Assembly (NCBI RefSeq): GCF_014649655.1 | Contig: NZ_BMTL01000014.1 | Location: 62,001-126,000, forward strand | Source: Streptomyces humidus | GTDB taxonomy: Bacteria > Actinomycetota > Actinomycetes > Streptomycetales > Streptomycetaceae | Reading direction: 5' to 3' | DNA: 64,000 bases | In this document: positions 35,061 to 43,633 of the stretch, one piece after another | Numbering within the stretch: the first letter of the stretch is position 1 | Layout of the letters: every line of letters starts with the position of its first letter | Notes under the pieces: model-generated | Database searches by the model: none | The model's input: the letters and a program-made list of their open reading frames with translations, nothing else | What the model was told of the DNA's origin: nothing | Translations under genes and position numbers: made by a program

Positions 35061-35534
35061 TCAGACCGAGTGCTCCGCCAGCCGGTCGAGAAACGTGGCC
35101 TGGGCCGTGACGATCACCGCGCGCGCCTGGTCCAGCCCGAACCAGGCCACCCGGTCCAGCTCCGGAAACTCCTGGACGCGCCCCGACCTCGGCGGCCACT
35201 GCATCGTGAACGTGCCGGGGACGACGGACGCCGGGTCGAGGTCCGCCTCGATCGCCCAGGCGGTGACGATCTTGCCGTTGGCCTGCCGCACCTCGCCCAG
35301 CCCGATCGCCTCCCCTTCGGGCGGCGGCAGGCCCAGCTCCTCGCGGAACTCGCGGCGGGCCGCCTCCCAGGCCGGCTCGTCGGGCTCGTACTCGCCCTTC
35401 GGGACGGTCCACGCCCCGGCGTCCTTCTTCGCGAAGTACGGGCCGCCCATGTGGCCCAGCAGCACCTGCGGCCCGTCGTCGGTGCGGCGGAACAGCAGCA
35501 GCCCGGCGCTGCGCCGGGGGGTCGCCGGCGTCAC
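35061..35534 (-). CDS. NUDIX hydrolase coupled to a DNA ligase gene
   Basis: 157 aa. The Nudix box is intact: GEYEPDEPAWEAARREFREE followed by LGL. The N-terminus SAGLLLFRRTDDGPQVLLGHMGGPYFAKKDAGAWTVPKG places it with the diadenosine-polyphosphate/nucleotide-type Nudix enzymes. The GTG start overlaps the DNA ligase stop (GTGA), so the two are translated from one message. A link between nucleotide clean-up and ligase AMP chemistry is possible but inferred. Confidence 0.92.
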   Translation of the reverse strand: MTPATPRRSAGLLLFRRTDDGPQVLLGHMGGPYFAKKDAGAWTVPKGEYEPDEPAWEAARREFREELGLPPPEGEAIGLGEVRQANGKIVTAWAIEADLDPASVVPGTFTMQWPPRSGRVQEFPELDRVAWFGLDQARAVIVTAQATFLDRLAEHSV

Positions 35535-37069
35535 GGGCGCACCTGCGGGTGGGCGGCGAGCAGGGTCTCCACCGTGTCCGCCTCCCCGGGGCGTTTGTCC
35601 TCGCGGTAACGCAGCACGCGGGCGAAGCGGAGGGTGACGCCCGCCGGGTAGCGGGTGGAGCGCTGCAGGCCGTCGTAGGCGATCTCGACGACGAGTTCGG
35701 GCCGAACGGTCACCACATGCCCCCTCTCGTCCACGGCCAGTTCCCGCAGCCGTTCCGTCTGCCAGGCGAGCATCGCGTCGGTCATGCCCTTGAAGGTCTT
35801 GCCGAGCATGACGAAGCCGCCCGCCGCCGTGCGCGCCCCCAGGTGCAGATTGGAGAGCTTGCCGGTGCGCCGGCCGTGGCCCCATTCGGCGGCCAGCACC
35901 ACCAGGTCGAGGGTGTGCACGGGTTTCACCTTCAGCCAGGAAGCGCCCCGCCGCCCCGCGCTGTAGGGCGCGTCCAGGGCCTTGACCATCACTCCCTCGT
36001 GGCCGCGCAGCAGGGTCTGCCGGGAGAACTCCTCCGCCGCTTCGACGTCGTCGGGGCCGGACACGACCGTTCGGCGCACCCGCATCGGCTCGGGCGTCAG
36101 CCGGGCCAGCTCCGCGTGCCGATCGGCGAAGGGCAGATCGAGCAGGTCGCGGCCGTCCACGGACAGCACGTCGAAGAACACGGGGGCGACGGGCACCGCC
36201 TCGGCGGCCGCCGCCACGTCCACCCGGGAGCCGACGCGGCCGGCGGTCTCCTGGAAGGAGCGGGGGCGTCCCGCCTCGTCGAAGGCGATGACCTCCCCGT
36301 CCAGGACGAAGCGCGCGCCCGTCAACCGCCTTGCCGCCCCGGTCACTTCCGGCAGCCGGCCGGTGATGTCGTCGAGCGTGCGGGTATAGAGACGGACCTC
36401 GTCCCCGTCGCGGTGCACCTGGACGCGGATGCCGTCCAGTTTCTCCTCCACCGCGCAGGCGCCGAGCCTGCCGACCGCCTCGGCGACGGTGGGCGCGGAG
36501 TGGGCGAGCATCGGCAGCACCGGACGGCCGACGGTGAGCCGGAACGCCTCCAGCGCTGCCGGCCCCTCGCCGAGCAGCGCCCGCGCCACCGTCTGCAGCG
36601 ACCCGGCCAGCATCACCGCCCGCCGCACGTCGGTCGCGGGCGCGCCGGTGGCCTGTGCCAGGCCCTCCACGGCGACGGCGTCCAGCGCGCCCTGACGGAG
36701 TTCGCCGGTGAGCAGACCGAGCAGAAAGCGCTGCTCCTCGGCGGTGGCCGCGCCCATCAGCTCCTCGACCAGCCGCACCCGTTCGGCCTGGGAGCCGGGG
36801 CCGGCCACCTCGCCGAGCCGGCCGAGGAGGGCGTCCACCTCGCGCACCGTCAGGGTCGGGGTCCCGGCCGGGGGCACGGGACGGCCCAGCACCTTCCAGC
36901 CGACGCCCAGCCGGCCCTGGGGCAGCCGCCCGGCCAGATACGGGATCACGAGGGGCACGTCGTCCGCCTCGGCGTGCCGGAAGAGCTCGGCGAGCAGGGC
37001 GATCTTGCGGGAGCGCGCGGAGGTGGCGGCGACCTCCCGGGACACGTCGGCGAGCCGGGTGAGCAACAT
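35531..37069 (-). CDS. ATP-dependent DNA ligase
   Basis: 512 aa from MLLTRLADVS; an upstream ATG nine codons earlier is less likely. Three parts: N-terminal DNA-binding helices, the adenylation domain with the active-site Lys in EEKLDGIRVQVHRDG, and an OB-fold C-terminal domain (LDLVVLAAEWGHGRRTGKLSNLHLGAR, LVVEIAYDGLQRSTRYPAG). It is of the archaeal/LigB-like ATP type found in actinobacteria next to the essential NAD-dependent LigA, so a role in repair is likely. Confidence 0.94.
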   Translation of the reverse strand: MLLTRLADVSREVAATSARSRKIALLAELFRHAEADDVPLVIPYLAGRLPQGRLGVGWKVLGRPVPPAGTPTLTVREVDALLGRLGEVAGPGSQAERVRLVEELMGAATAEEQRFLLGLLTGELRQGALDAVAVEGLAQATGAPATDVRRAVMLAGSLQTVARALLGEGPAALEAFRLTVGRPVLPMLAHSAPTVAEAVGRLGACAVEEKLDGIRVQVHRDGDEVRLYTRTLDDITGRLPEVTGAARRLTGARFVLDGEVIAFDEAGRPRSFQETAGRVGSRVDVAAAAEAVPVAPVFFDVLSVDGRDLLDLPFADRHAELARLTPEPMRVRRTVVSGPDDVEAAEEFSRQTLLRGHEGVMVKALDAPYSAGRRGASWLKVKPVHTLDLVVLAAEWGHGRRTGKLSNLHLGARTAAGGFVMLGKTFKGMTDAMLAWQTERLRELAVDERGHVVTVRPELVVEIAYDGLQRSTRYPAGVTLRFARVLRYREDKRPGEADTVETLLAAHPQVRP

Positions 37070-37289
37070 GCAGCCATGGTGCAACGCGATCCCCACCGGG
37101 ACACCCGGACCCGCGGGACGGCGCGGCGGGGACGGCGCGGACGGCGCGGCGGGGGACGGCGGGGCTCCTCGTCAGCGGACCCGGTGTGTCCGGTACCCGG
37201 CCCCGCCGTACTCGCTCGTTCGTGCGGCCGCGCCCGGGCGCCGTCCCTGTGGGCGTCCGCCGGGCCCCGGATCCGACGGGTTCCGCGTC

Positions 37290-37318
37290 CGCCGGGCCCA
37301 GGGTCCGACGGCCCGGCG
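37290..37318 (-). terminator. Terminator of the flavoprotein gene
   Basis: CGCCGGGCC / GGCCCGGCG, 9-bp stem with an 11-nt loop, 14 bases past the stop. Just to the left, 37114-37165 has imperfect GGACGGCGCGG tandem repeats upstream of the ligase gene. Confidence 0.55.
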
Positions 37319-37332
37319 TTCGGGCCTTCGGC

Positions 37333-38262
37333 CTACGCCTCCGGCACCCCGTCCAGGTCGGCCATCAGCAGTTCGCCGTTGATCGCGGCCCCGGCGCGGT
37401 AGCCGCGACTGGCCGCGTTCACGACCTGTTCGGCGAAGCCGGAGGCGTTGCCCGCCGCCCACAGGCCGGGGACGGTGGTCGCGCCGCGGCCGTCGACCAC
37501 CGGGTACGTGCCGAACGCAGTGTCGGTCGTCTCGGCCCCGAGCCGGGTCAGCAGGTCGGTCCGCGGTAGGGCGCGCGGCGCGACGAAGAGCACCTCGCGC
37601 TCGTGCGTGCGGCCGTCCGCGAGGCGGACGCCGGCGAGCCGGTCGTCCCGGACGGTCAGCCCGGCCACCTCGCCGGGGACGACGTCCACGCCGGCCGCGC
37701 CGAGCCTGCGCCGGTCCTCGCCCGTCAGTTCCCGCTCGGCGACGGTGTGCAGGAAGAGGGTCACGTCCTTCGACCACTGGGACACCATCAGTGCCTGGTG
37801 GACGCTCATCGGCGTCGTGGCGAGCACGCCGAAGGCCCGGTCGCGGACCTCCCAGCCGTGGCAGTACGGGCAGTGCAGCACGTCCCGGCCGAAGCGCGCG
37901 GCCAGCCCCGCCACCGGCGGCAGCTCGTCCTTCAGGCCGGTCGCGACGACGAGCTGCCGGGCCCGCACGGTCCGGCCGCCCTCGAGCAGGACGGCGAAGT
38001 CCTCGCCGCGGGTGACGTCCACCGCCCGGTCGCGGACCAGTTCCACGCCGTAGCGCGCGATCTCCTCGCGGCCCAGGGCGAGGAACTCGGCGGGCGGCAT
38101 GCCGTCCCGTGTCAGGTAGCCGTGCATATGGGCGGCGGGCGTGTTGCGCGGCTCGCCCGCGTCGACGACCAGGGTCCGGCGCCGGGCCCGGCCCAGGACG
38201 AGAGCGGCGGACAGGCCTGCCGCGCCGCCGCCGACGACGATCACTTCGTACTGCTCGGTCAT
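37333..38262 (-). CDS. Thioredoxin-reductase-like FAD/NAD(P) oxidoreductase
   Basis: 309 aa. FAD motif VIVVGGGAAGLSAALVLGRARR, a redox CxxC in VLHCPYCHGWEV and the C-terminal GLWAAGNASG. The CPYC pair and overall size place it with stand-alone thioredoxin-reductase-like enzymes that act on thioredoxin-like or small disulfide substrates; no thioredoxin gene is adjacent. Divergent from an XRE-cupin regulator, which likely controls it. Confidence 0.92.
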   Translation of the reverse strand: MTEQYEVIVVGGGAAGLSAALVLGRARRRTLVVDAGEPRNTPAAHMHGYLTRDGMPPAEFLALGREEIARYGVELVRDRAVDVTRGEDFAVLLEGGRTVRARQLVVATGLKDELPPVAGLAARFGRDVLHCPYCHGWEVRDRAFGVLATTPMSVHQALMVSQWSKDVTLFLHTVAERELTGEDRRRLGAAGVDVVPGEVAGLTVRDDRLAGVRLADGRTHEREVLFVAPRALPRTDLLTRLGAETTDTAFGTYPVVDGRGATTVPGLWAAGNASGFAEQVVNAASRGYRAGAAINGELLMADLDGVPEA

Positions 38263-38308
38263 GGTGACCACCTCCGCGACCACCGTCGCCGCAGGGGTGC
38301 GGAATCGA

Positions 38309-38332
38309 CAAAGAACTTTGCCGGTTCGGCAA
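38309..38332. promoter_or_regulatory. Overlapping palindromes between flavoprotein and XRE-cupin genes
   Basis: CAAAG-AA-CTTTG (38309-38320) overlaps TTGCCG-GTT-CGGCAA (38318-38332) in a 92-bp divergent spacer. The likely binding site of the XRE-cupin protein. Confidence 0.5.
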
Positions 38333-38354
38333 TACGGGGACGAGGATGGGGGAC

Positions 38355-38927
38355 ATGACTACGGATGACGTGCTCGCGGAGGTCGGACCGAGGCTGCGGC
38401 GGCTCAGGAAGGAGCGGGAGGTGACGCTCGCGGCGCTGTCGCAGTCGACCGGAATCTCCGTCAGCACCCTCTCCCGGCTGGAGTCCGGGCTGCGCAAGCC
38501 CAGCCTGGAGCTTCTCCTGCCGATCGCCCGGGCTCATCAGGTCCCGCTGGACGAACTGGTCGGGGCGCCCCCGGTGGGCGACCCCCGGGTGCGGGCCAGG
38601 CCGCTGGTGCGGCACGGGCGCACCTTCTGGCCGCTGTCCCGGCAGCCCGGCGGGCTGCAGGCGTTCAAGGTGCTGGTGCCGCGGAGCGACGAGGAGCCCG
38701 AGCCGCGCACCCACGAGGGCTACGAGTGGCTGTACGTGATGTCCGGCCGGCTGCGGGTGGTGCTCGCGGAGCACGACGTGGTGATGACGGCGGGAGAGGC
38801 CGCCGAGTTCGACACGCGCGTGCCGCACTGGTTCGGATCGACGGGGGAGGGCCCCGCCGAGTTCCTCAGCCTCTTCGGACCGCAGGGCGAGCGGATGCAC
38901 GTGCGGGCGCGACCGACGCGGGGGTGA
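38355..38927 (+). CDS. XRE-family regulator with C-terminal cupin
   Basis: 190 aa. Helix-turn-helix at residues about 7-65 (RLRRLRKEREVTLAALSQSTGISVSTLSRLESGLRKPSLELLLPIA), then a cupin_2 sensor domain (EPRTHEGYEWLYVMSGRLRVVL, TAGEAAEFDTRVPHWFG). Such proteins bind small ligands or metals in the cupin barrel. The ATG at 38355 is preferred: an ATG three codons upstream has no room for a ribosome-binding site. Confidence 0.94.
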   Translation: MTTDDVLAEVGPRLRRLRKEREVTLAALSQSTGISVSTLSRLESGLRKPSLELLLPIARAHQVPLDELVGAPPVGDPRVRARPLVRHGRTFWPLSRQPGGLQAFKVLVPRSDEEPEPRTHEGYEWLYVMSGRLRVVLAEHDVVMTAGEAAEFDTRVPHWFGSTGEGPAEFLSLFGPQGERMHVRARPTRG

Positions 38928-39013
38928 CGCGCGCAACGGTTCCCCCGAGGGCAAGCGACCGCTTAGTATGCAGTCGACCAGGGTCCGACGACGCAGTCCC
39001 GTGGAGGCTCCGC

Positions 39014-39985
39014 ATGCAGGCATGGCAGGTGCACGAGAACGGCGAGCCGAGCGAGGTGATGCGGCTCCGGGAAGTGGAGCGGCCCACTCCCGGCGACGGC
39101 CAGGTCCTGCTCAGGGTGCGTGCCGCGAACGTCAACTTCCCGGACGCGCTGATGGTGCGGGGCCAGTACCAGGTACGGCCCCCGCTGCCGTTCACCCCGG
39201 GCGTGGAGATCTGCGGCGAGACCGAGGACGGCCGCCGCGTGATCGCCAACCCGGCCCTGCCGTACGGCGGTTTCGCCGAGTACGCCGTCGCGGACGCCGC
39301 CGCCCTGCTCCCCGCCCCCGGCTCGCTGGACGACGCCGAGGCCGCAGCCCTGCACATCGGCTACCAGACCGGCTGGTTCGCACTGCACCGCAGGGCGCGC
39401 CTGGAGGCCGGCGAGACGCTCCTCGTGCACGCGGCCGCGGGAGGAGTCGGCAGTGCGGCCGTCCAGCTCGGCAAGGCGGCGGGCGCGACCGTCATCGGTG
39501 TCGTGGGCGGTGCGGAGAAGGCCGCCGCCGCCCGGGAACTGGGCTGCGACGTGGTCGTCGACCGGCGGGCCGAGGACGTCGTGGCCGCCGTGAAGGAGGC
39601 CACCGCCGGCCGGGGCGCCGACGTGATCTACGACCCCGTCGGCGGCGAGGCCTACACGCAGTCCGCCAAGGCCGTCGCCTTCGAGGGCCGCATCGTGGTC
39701 GTGGGCTTCGCGAGCGGGACCATCCCGAGCCCCGCCCTGAATCACGCCCTCGTCAAGAACTACTCGATCCTCGGCCTGCACTGGGGCCTGTACAACACCA
39801 GGAACCCGAAGCTGGTCCAGCACTGCCACGAACAGCTCACCGAGCTGGCCGCCCGGGGTGCGATCCGGCCGCTGATCAGCGAGCGCGTGCCGCTCGACGG
39901 TGCCGCGGCCGCCGTGCAGCGGGTCGCCGACGGCGTCACCACGGGCCGCGTCGCCGTCGTACCGCAGAACGGAGCCGCCGCATGA
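39014..39985 (+). CDS. NADPH:quinone oxidoreductase-like, zinc-free MDR family
   Basis: 323 aa, medium-chain dehydrogenase/reductase fold. GroES-like N-terminal part (VLLRVRAANVNFPDALMVRGQY, FTPGVEICG), Rossmann part with AAAGGVGSAAVQLGKAAGATVIGVVG and GRGADVIYDPVGGE. The zinc-ligand cysteines of alcohol dehydrogenases are absent, as in QOR. First gene of an operon with two acyl-CoA dehydrogenase genes (four-base overlaps), so it may act on an enoyl or quinone intermediate of that pathway. Confidence 0.92.
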   Translation: MQAWQVHENGEPSEVMRLREVERPTPGDGQVLLRVRAANVNFPDALMVRGQYQVRPPLPFTPGVEICGETEDGRRVIANPALPYGGFAEYAVADAAALLPAPGSLDDAEAAALHIGYQTGWFALHRRARLEAGETLLVHAAAGGVGSAAVQLGKAAGATVIGVVGGAEKAAAARELGCDVVVDRRAEDVVAAVKEATAGRGADVIYDPVGGEAYTQSAKAVAFEGRIVVVGFASGTIPSPALNHALVKNYSILGLHWGLYNTRNPKLVQHCHEQLTELAARGAIRPLISERVPLDGAAAAVQRVADGVTTGRVAVVPQNGAAA

Positions 39986-41166
39986 CCGACGCAGCCGAAC
40001 TCCAGCGCCGCACCGCGCAGTTGCTGGCCGCGTACCCGCCCGCCACGACCGGCCGGCCGGCCTTCCTGGAAGCCCGCTTCGACGCCGGACTCGCCTGGGT
40101 GCACTACCCCGAGGGCCTCGGCGGCCTCGGCGCGCCCCGCTCCCTCCAGGCCGTGGTGGACGCCGAGCTGGAGGCCGCGGGCGCTCCGGACAACGACCCC
40201 CGGCGCATCGGCATCGGCCTCGGCATGGCCGCGCCGACGATCCTGAAGTACGGCACCGACGAGCAGAAGCAGCGCTTCCTGCGGCCCCTGTGGACGGGCG
40301 AGGAGGTCTGGTGCCAGCTGTTCAGCGAGCCCGGCGCCGGCTCGGACCTGGCCGCCCTCGGCACCCGCGCCGTCCAGCAGGACGGGGGAGACTGGCTCGT
40401 CGACGGCCAGAAGGTGTGGACGTCCAGCGCCCATCTCGCGCGCTGGGCCATCCTCATCGCCCGCACCGACCCGGGCGTCCCCAAGCACGCCGGCATCACC
40501 TACTTCCTCTGCGACATGACCGACCCCGGCGTCGAGGTCCGGCCGCTGCGCCAGATCACCGGCGAGGCCGAGTTCAACGAGGTCTTCCTCACCGGCGTCC
40601 GCATCCCCGACTCCCGCCGGCTCGGCGAGGTCGGCGACGGCTGGCGGGTCGCGCAGACCACGCTGAACAACGAGCGCGTCGCCATCGGCGGGATGCGGCT
40701 GCCCCGTGAGGGCGGCATGATCGGCCCGGTCGCGAAGACCTGGCGCGAGCGGCCCGGACTGCGCACCCACGACCTGCACCAGCGGCTGCTGAAGCTGTGG
40801 GTCGAGGCCGAGGTCGCCCGGCTCACCGGCGAACGCCTGCGCCAGCAGCTCGCCCAGGGCCAGCCCGGCCCCGAGGGCGCGGGCATGAAGCTCGCCTTCG
40901 CCCGCCTCAACCAGGAGATCAGCGGCCTGGAGGTGGAACTGCGCGGCGAGGAGGGCCTGTTGTACGACGACTGGACGATGCGCCGCCCGGAGCTCGTGGA
41001 CTTCACCGGCCGGGACGCCGGGTACCGCTACCTGCGCTCCAAGGGCAACAGCATCGAGGGCGGGACCAGCGAGGTCCTGCTGAACATCGTCGCCGAGCGC
41101 GTTCTGGGCCTGCCCTCCGAGCCGCGCACCGACAAGGACGTCGCATGGAAGGACCTGGCCCGGTGA
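39982..41166 (+). CDS. Acyl-CoA dehydrogenase, catalytic-type subunit
   Basis: 394 aa. QLFSEPGAGSDLAALGTRAV, DGQKVWTSSAHLARWAILIART and the C-terminal RYLRSKGNSIEGGTSEVLLN with the catalytic Glu position occupied. The N-terminal helical domain is fused normally. Overlaps both neighbours by four bases. The next gene encodes a second, degenerate acyl-CoA dehydrogenase, as in the alpha2beta2 FadE pairs of actinobacterial steroid and side-chain degradation. Confidence 0.94.
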   Translation: MTDAAELQRRTAQLLAAYPPATTGRPAFLEARFDAGLAWVHYPEGLGGLGAPRSLQAVVDAELEAAGAPDNDPRRIGIGLGMAAPTILKYGTDEQKQRFLRPLWTGEEVWCQLFSEPGAGSDLAALGTRAVQQDGGDWLVDGQKVWTSSAHLARWAILIARTDPGVPKHAGITYFLCDMTDPGVEVRPLRQITGEAEFNEVFLTGVRIPDSRRLGEVGDGWRVAQTTLNNERVAIGGMRLPREGGMIGPVAKTWRERPGLRTHDLHQRLLKLWVEAEVARLTGERLRQQLAQGQPGPEGAGMKLAFARLNQEISGLEVELRGEEGLLYDDWTMRRPELVDFTGRDAGYRYLRSKGNSIEGGTSEVLLNIVAERVLGLPSEPRTDKDVAWKDLAR

Positions 41167-42254
41167 ACACCCAGCCCGACCTGCTGTACTCGGAGGAGGA
41201 AGAGGCGCTGCGCGCCGCCGTCCGGGACCTGCTCGCCGACCACTGCGACGCGCCCGGGGTCATCGCCCGCACGGAGTCCGGCGCACCGCACGACCTGTCG
41301 GCCTGGAAGGCCCTCACCGACGGCATGGGCCTCGCCGGCCTGCTGGTGCCCGAGGCGCAGGGCGGTCAGGGCGCCACCCACCGCGAAGCCGCCGTCGTGC
41401 TGGAGGAGTTGGGCCGGGCGGTGGCCCCGGTGCCCTATCTGACCAGTGCGGTGGTCGCCACCGAGGCGCTGCTGTCCTGCGGGGACGACGAACTGCTCGG
41501 CCGGCTGGCGTCCGGGCGGACGATCGGCGCGCTGGCCGTCGGCCTGCACCTCGCACCGGGCGCCGCCCACCAGGTCGCGCAGGTCGAGAACGGCCTCCTG
41601 CGCGCAGACCTGACCGGCATCGCGGACGCGGCCGTCGCCGACGTGCTGCTCGTGCCCGGCGACGACGGCGCGCTGTACGCCGTGCGGGCGCAGGACGTGA
41701 CCGTCACCCCGCAGACCTCCCTCGATCTCACCCGGCCCCTCGCCACGGTCACGCTGGCCGGCGCGCCCGGCCGCCGGCTCGGCGACGCCGGACCCGCCGT
41801 GCGCCGTGCGCTGCGGGCCGGCGCCGGACTGCTGGCCTCCGAACAACTCGGCGTCGCCGAGTGGGCGTTGACCGAGACCGTGCGCTACCTGAAGGAGCGC
41901 AAGCAGTTCAACCGGCCGGTCGGCGGGTTCCAGGCGCTCAAGCACCGGCTCGCCCAGGTCTGGCTGGAGGTCGTCAGCCTCCGCGCCGCCGCCCGGAGCG
42001 CGGCCGACGCGCTCGCCGCCGGGGACTCCCTGGGCGAGGCGTCCGTGGCGGTCGCCGTCGCCCAGGCCTACGCCTCGCCCGTGGCCGTCCGGGCCGCCGA
42101 GGAGGCCCTGCAACTGCACGCCGGCATCGGCATGACGTGGGAACACCCCGTCCACCTGTATCTGAAGCGGGCCAAGGCCGACTCGATCGCCTACGGGACG
42201 GCGGGCGCCCATCGTGCGGCGCTGGCCGAACTCGTCGACCTGCGGGCTCCCTGA
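41163..42254 (+). CDS. Acyl-CoA dehydrogenase, non-catalytic-type partner subunit
   Basis: 363 aa, shorter than standard. The N-terminal domain (YSEEEEALRAAVRDLLADHC, GMGLAGLLVPEAQGGQGATHREAAVVLEELGR) and C-terminal helices (ERKQFNRPVGGFQALKHRLAQVWLEV) are clear, but the middle domain is reduced and the C-terminal motif reads ADSIAYGTAGAHR, with no Glu in the usual catalytic position. That suits the partner subunit of a heteromeric acyl-CoA dehydrogenase. Confidence 0.92.
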   Translation: MNTQPDLLYSEEEEALRAAVRDLLADHCDAPGVIARTESGAPHDLSAWKALTDGMGLAGLLVPEAQGGQGATHREAAVVLEELGRAVAPVPYLTSAVVATEALLSCGDDELLGRLASGRTIGALAVGLHLAPGAAHQVAQVENGLLRADLTGIADAAVADVLLVPGDDGALYAVRAQDVTVTPQTSLDLTRPLATVTLAGAPGRRLGDAGPAVRRALRAGAGLLASEQLGVAEWALTETVRYLKERKQFNRPVGGFQALKHRLAQVWLEVVSLRAAARSAADALAAGDSLGEASVAVAVAQAYASPVAVRAAEEALQLHAGIGMTWEHPVHLYLKRAKADSIAYGTAGAHRAALAELVDLRAP

Positions 42255-42260
42255 CCGTCC

Positions 42261-42300
42261 CCCGGTGAGGGCCGCCCCGGGTGGGGCGGGCCTCACCGGG
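42261..42300 (+). terminator. Terminator of the acyl-CoA dehydrogenase operon
   Basis: CCCGGTGAGG / CCTCACCGGG outer stem (10 bp) with inner GCC-rich pairing, seven bases after the stop codon. Confidence 0.75.
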
Positions 42301-42623
42301 CGCCCGCGCCGACGGGGTGAACGGGCGGCGGTCCGGCCGAACATCGCAGCCGCGGGTTCGCCGACACCCCGACCGCCGCGTACTCCCCGTGGGCGGGCCC
42401 CGCCCGCACCCGTCCGCAGATGACCCGCCCCGCCGCGGGCGCGGCCTGCCTCGTCACCGACGGCCCGGCCGGCCCGGAGGCCTTCCCCGACGCCCGCCGG
42501 ACGGCGTAACGCCCGTCTGACACCACTCGTTCGGCGGACGGCTCCGCGGCATGGATGAACCCTCCCTTACGCCACACTTACGGCCGAACGCCGCGAAAGC
42601 GGACGTGGCGGAGGAGGTTGACG
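42301..42623. other. Intergenic stretch, no gene seen
   Basis: 323 bases with no recognisable product on either strand. Short open frames have no family features. It should hold the promoter of the following small gene. Confidence 0.4.
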
Positions 42624-42818
42624 GTGGCCATTTCGATTTCCGCGGTGCTGTTCCTGGCGGTCCTGGCGATGATCTTCACGCGCAACGGCGGCCTGAAGAT
42701 CTCCCACGCTCTGGTCTGCCTGCTGCTCGGATTCCTGCTGGCCGGCACCAGCATGGCGCCCACGATCCACAGCGGCCTCACGGCGACGGCCGACATCGTC
42801 GGCAGCCTCCGGCCGTGA
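42624..42818 (+). CDS. Small one-to-two-helix membrane protein
   Basis: 64 aa from GTG at 42624, with GGAGGAGG seven bases upstream. It starts AISISAVLFLAVLAMIFTRN (first membrane helix), then GGLKISHALVCLLLGFLLAG (second) and ends SGLTATADIVGSLRP. The pattern of a short helix, GGLKxSHAxVC and a second helix recalls small Streptomyces membrane proteins seen beside mobile-element or chromosome-maintenance genes; that recollection is weak and no such genes are nearby. Function unknown. Confidence 0.75.
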   Translation: MAISISAVLFLAVLAMIFTRNGGLKISHALVCLLLGFLLAGTSMAPTIHSGLTATADIVGSLRP

Positions 42819-43087
42819 GGCCCCGCGGGGCCGACGGCGTCATCGGGCGAAGACCCCGACGCCGTTCGGCGCCGGACGCTCCGACCCGCCGGAGGGACGG
42901 TTGCGCACCGTGACCCGGGCCGTGCCCGGCGGGCGGCCCACCAGGGCCGACGACCGCCGCCGCCCAGACTGAAGCCCTCCGTGACGCCGAGGCTCCTCAA
43001 CCCGTGCGGCAGGCTGTGCTGGTCGGCAGGTCGTGCCACGTGGTCCGTCAGGGGTGCGAACGGTGCGAACGGTGCGGCGGGCGGGTC

Positions 43088-43633
43088 TCAGCCTGCGGCC
43101 GGCCGGTCCGGGAACGGCGCCGCGTAGCAGTTCAGGAGCACTCTGCGCCCCGGCCCCCACTCCTGGACGGCGGTGCCGAGGCTGCGCCAGCCCCGTCGCT
43201 CGTAGAACGCCGCGGCCGGGTCCGCCGCGACCACGTCCAGGACCGGATGCAGACCGCGGGCCCGCGCCGCCCCCGCGGCCCGGTCCAGCAGGGCCGCGCC
43301 GACGCCGTGCCCGCGGGCGGCGGGGGAGACGTACAGCCGGCTGATCACCGCGGGCGCCGGCCGGTCCGGAAGGCCGCTCCACAACGTCGCCGCGGCATCC
43401 CCCTCGCCGGCCGCGCACAGCGCCGCATGCCCCACGACCCGTCCGTCCAGCTCGGCCACCCAGCCCGCGAGCAGCGCGGCCGGAGTCAGCCAGGCGGCGG
43501 GACGCCCGGGCCAGTCGACCGGATAGCCGCTGTGCGCGTGCACGAGCGCCAGCGCGGCCACACAGCCGTCGAGGTCGGCCGGGAGGCGAGGCCGGACGGA
43601 GGCCGGCCGGGAGGATCCGGGGTCAGTCGTCAT
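43088..43633 (-). CDS. GNAT-family N-acetyltransferase
   Basis: 181 aa. Acetyl-CoA binding region ISRLYVSPAARGHGVGAALLDRAAGAARARG and the following FYERRGWRSLG are the classic GNAT motifs A and B. The start MTTDPGSSRP at 43633 overlaps the NUDIX stop by 11 bases; four more codons upstream are possible. The substrate is not predictable. Confidence 0.9.
   Translation of the reverse strand: MTTDPGSSRPASVRPRLPADLDGCVAALALVHAHSGYPVDWPGRPAAWLTPAALLAGWVAELDGRVVGHAALCAAGEGDAAATLWSGLPDRPAPAVISRLYVSPAARGHGVGAALLDRAAGAARARGLHPVLDVVAADPAAAFYERRGWRSLGTAVQEWGPGRRVLLNCYAAPFPDRPAAG

Noticed and set aside
37114..37165. GGACGGCGCGG repeats as a functional array
   Set aside because: Imperfect and irregular; most likely low-complexity GC sequence.
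42281..42520. Short plus-strand frames after the acyl-CoA dehydrogenase terminator
   Set aside because: Composition is that of non-coding GC-rich DNA (Arg/Pro runs); no start signal and no family.
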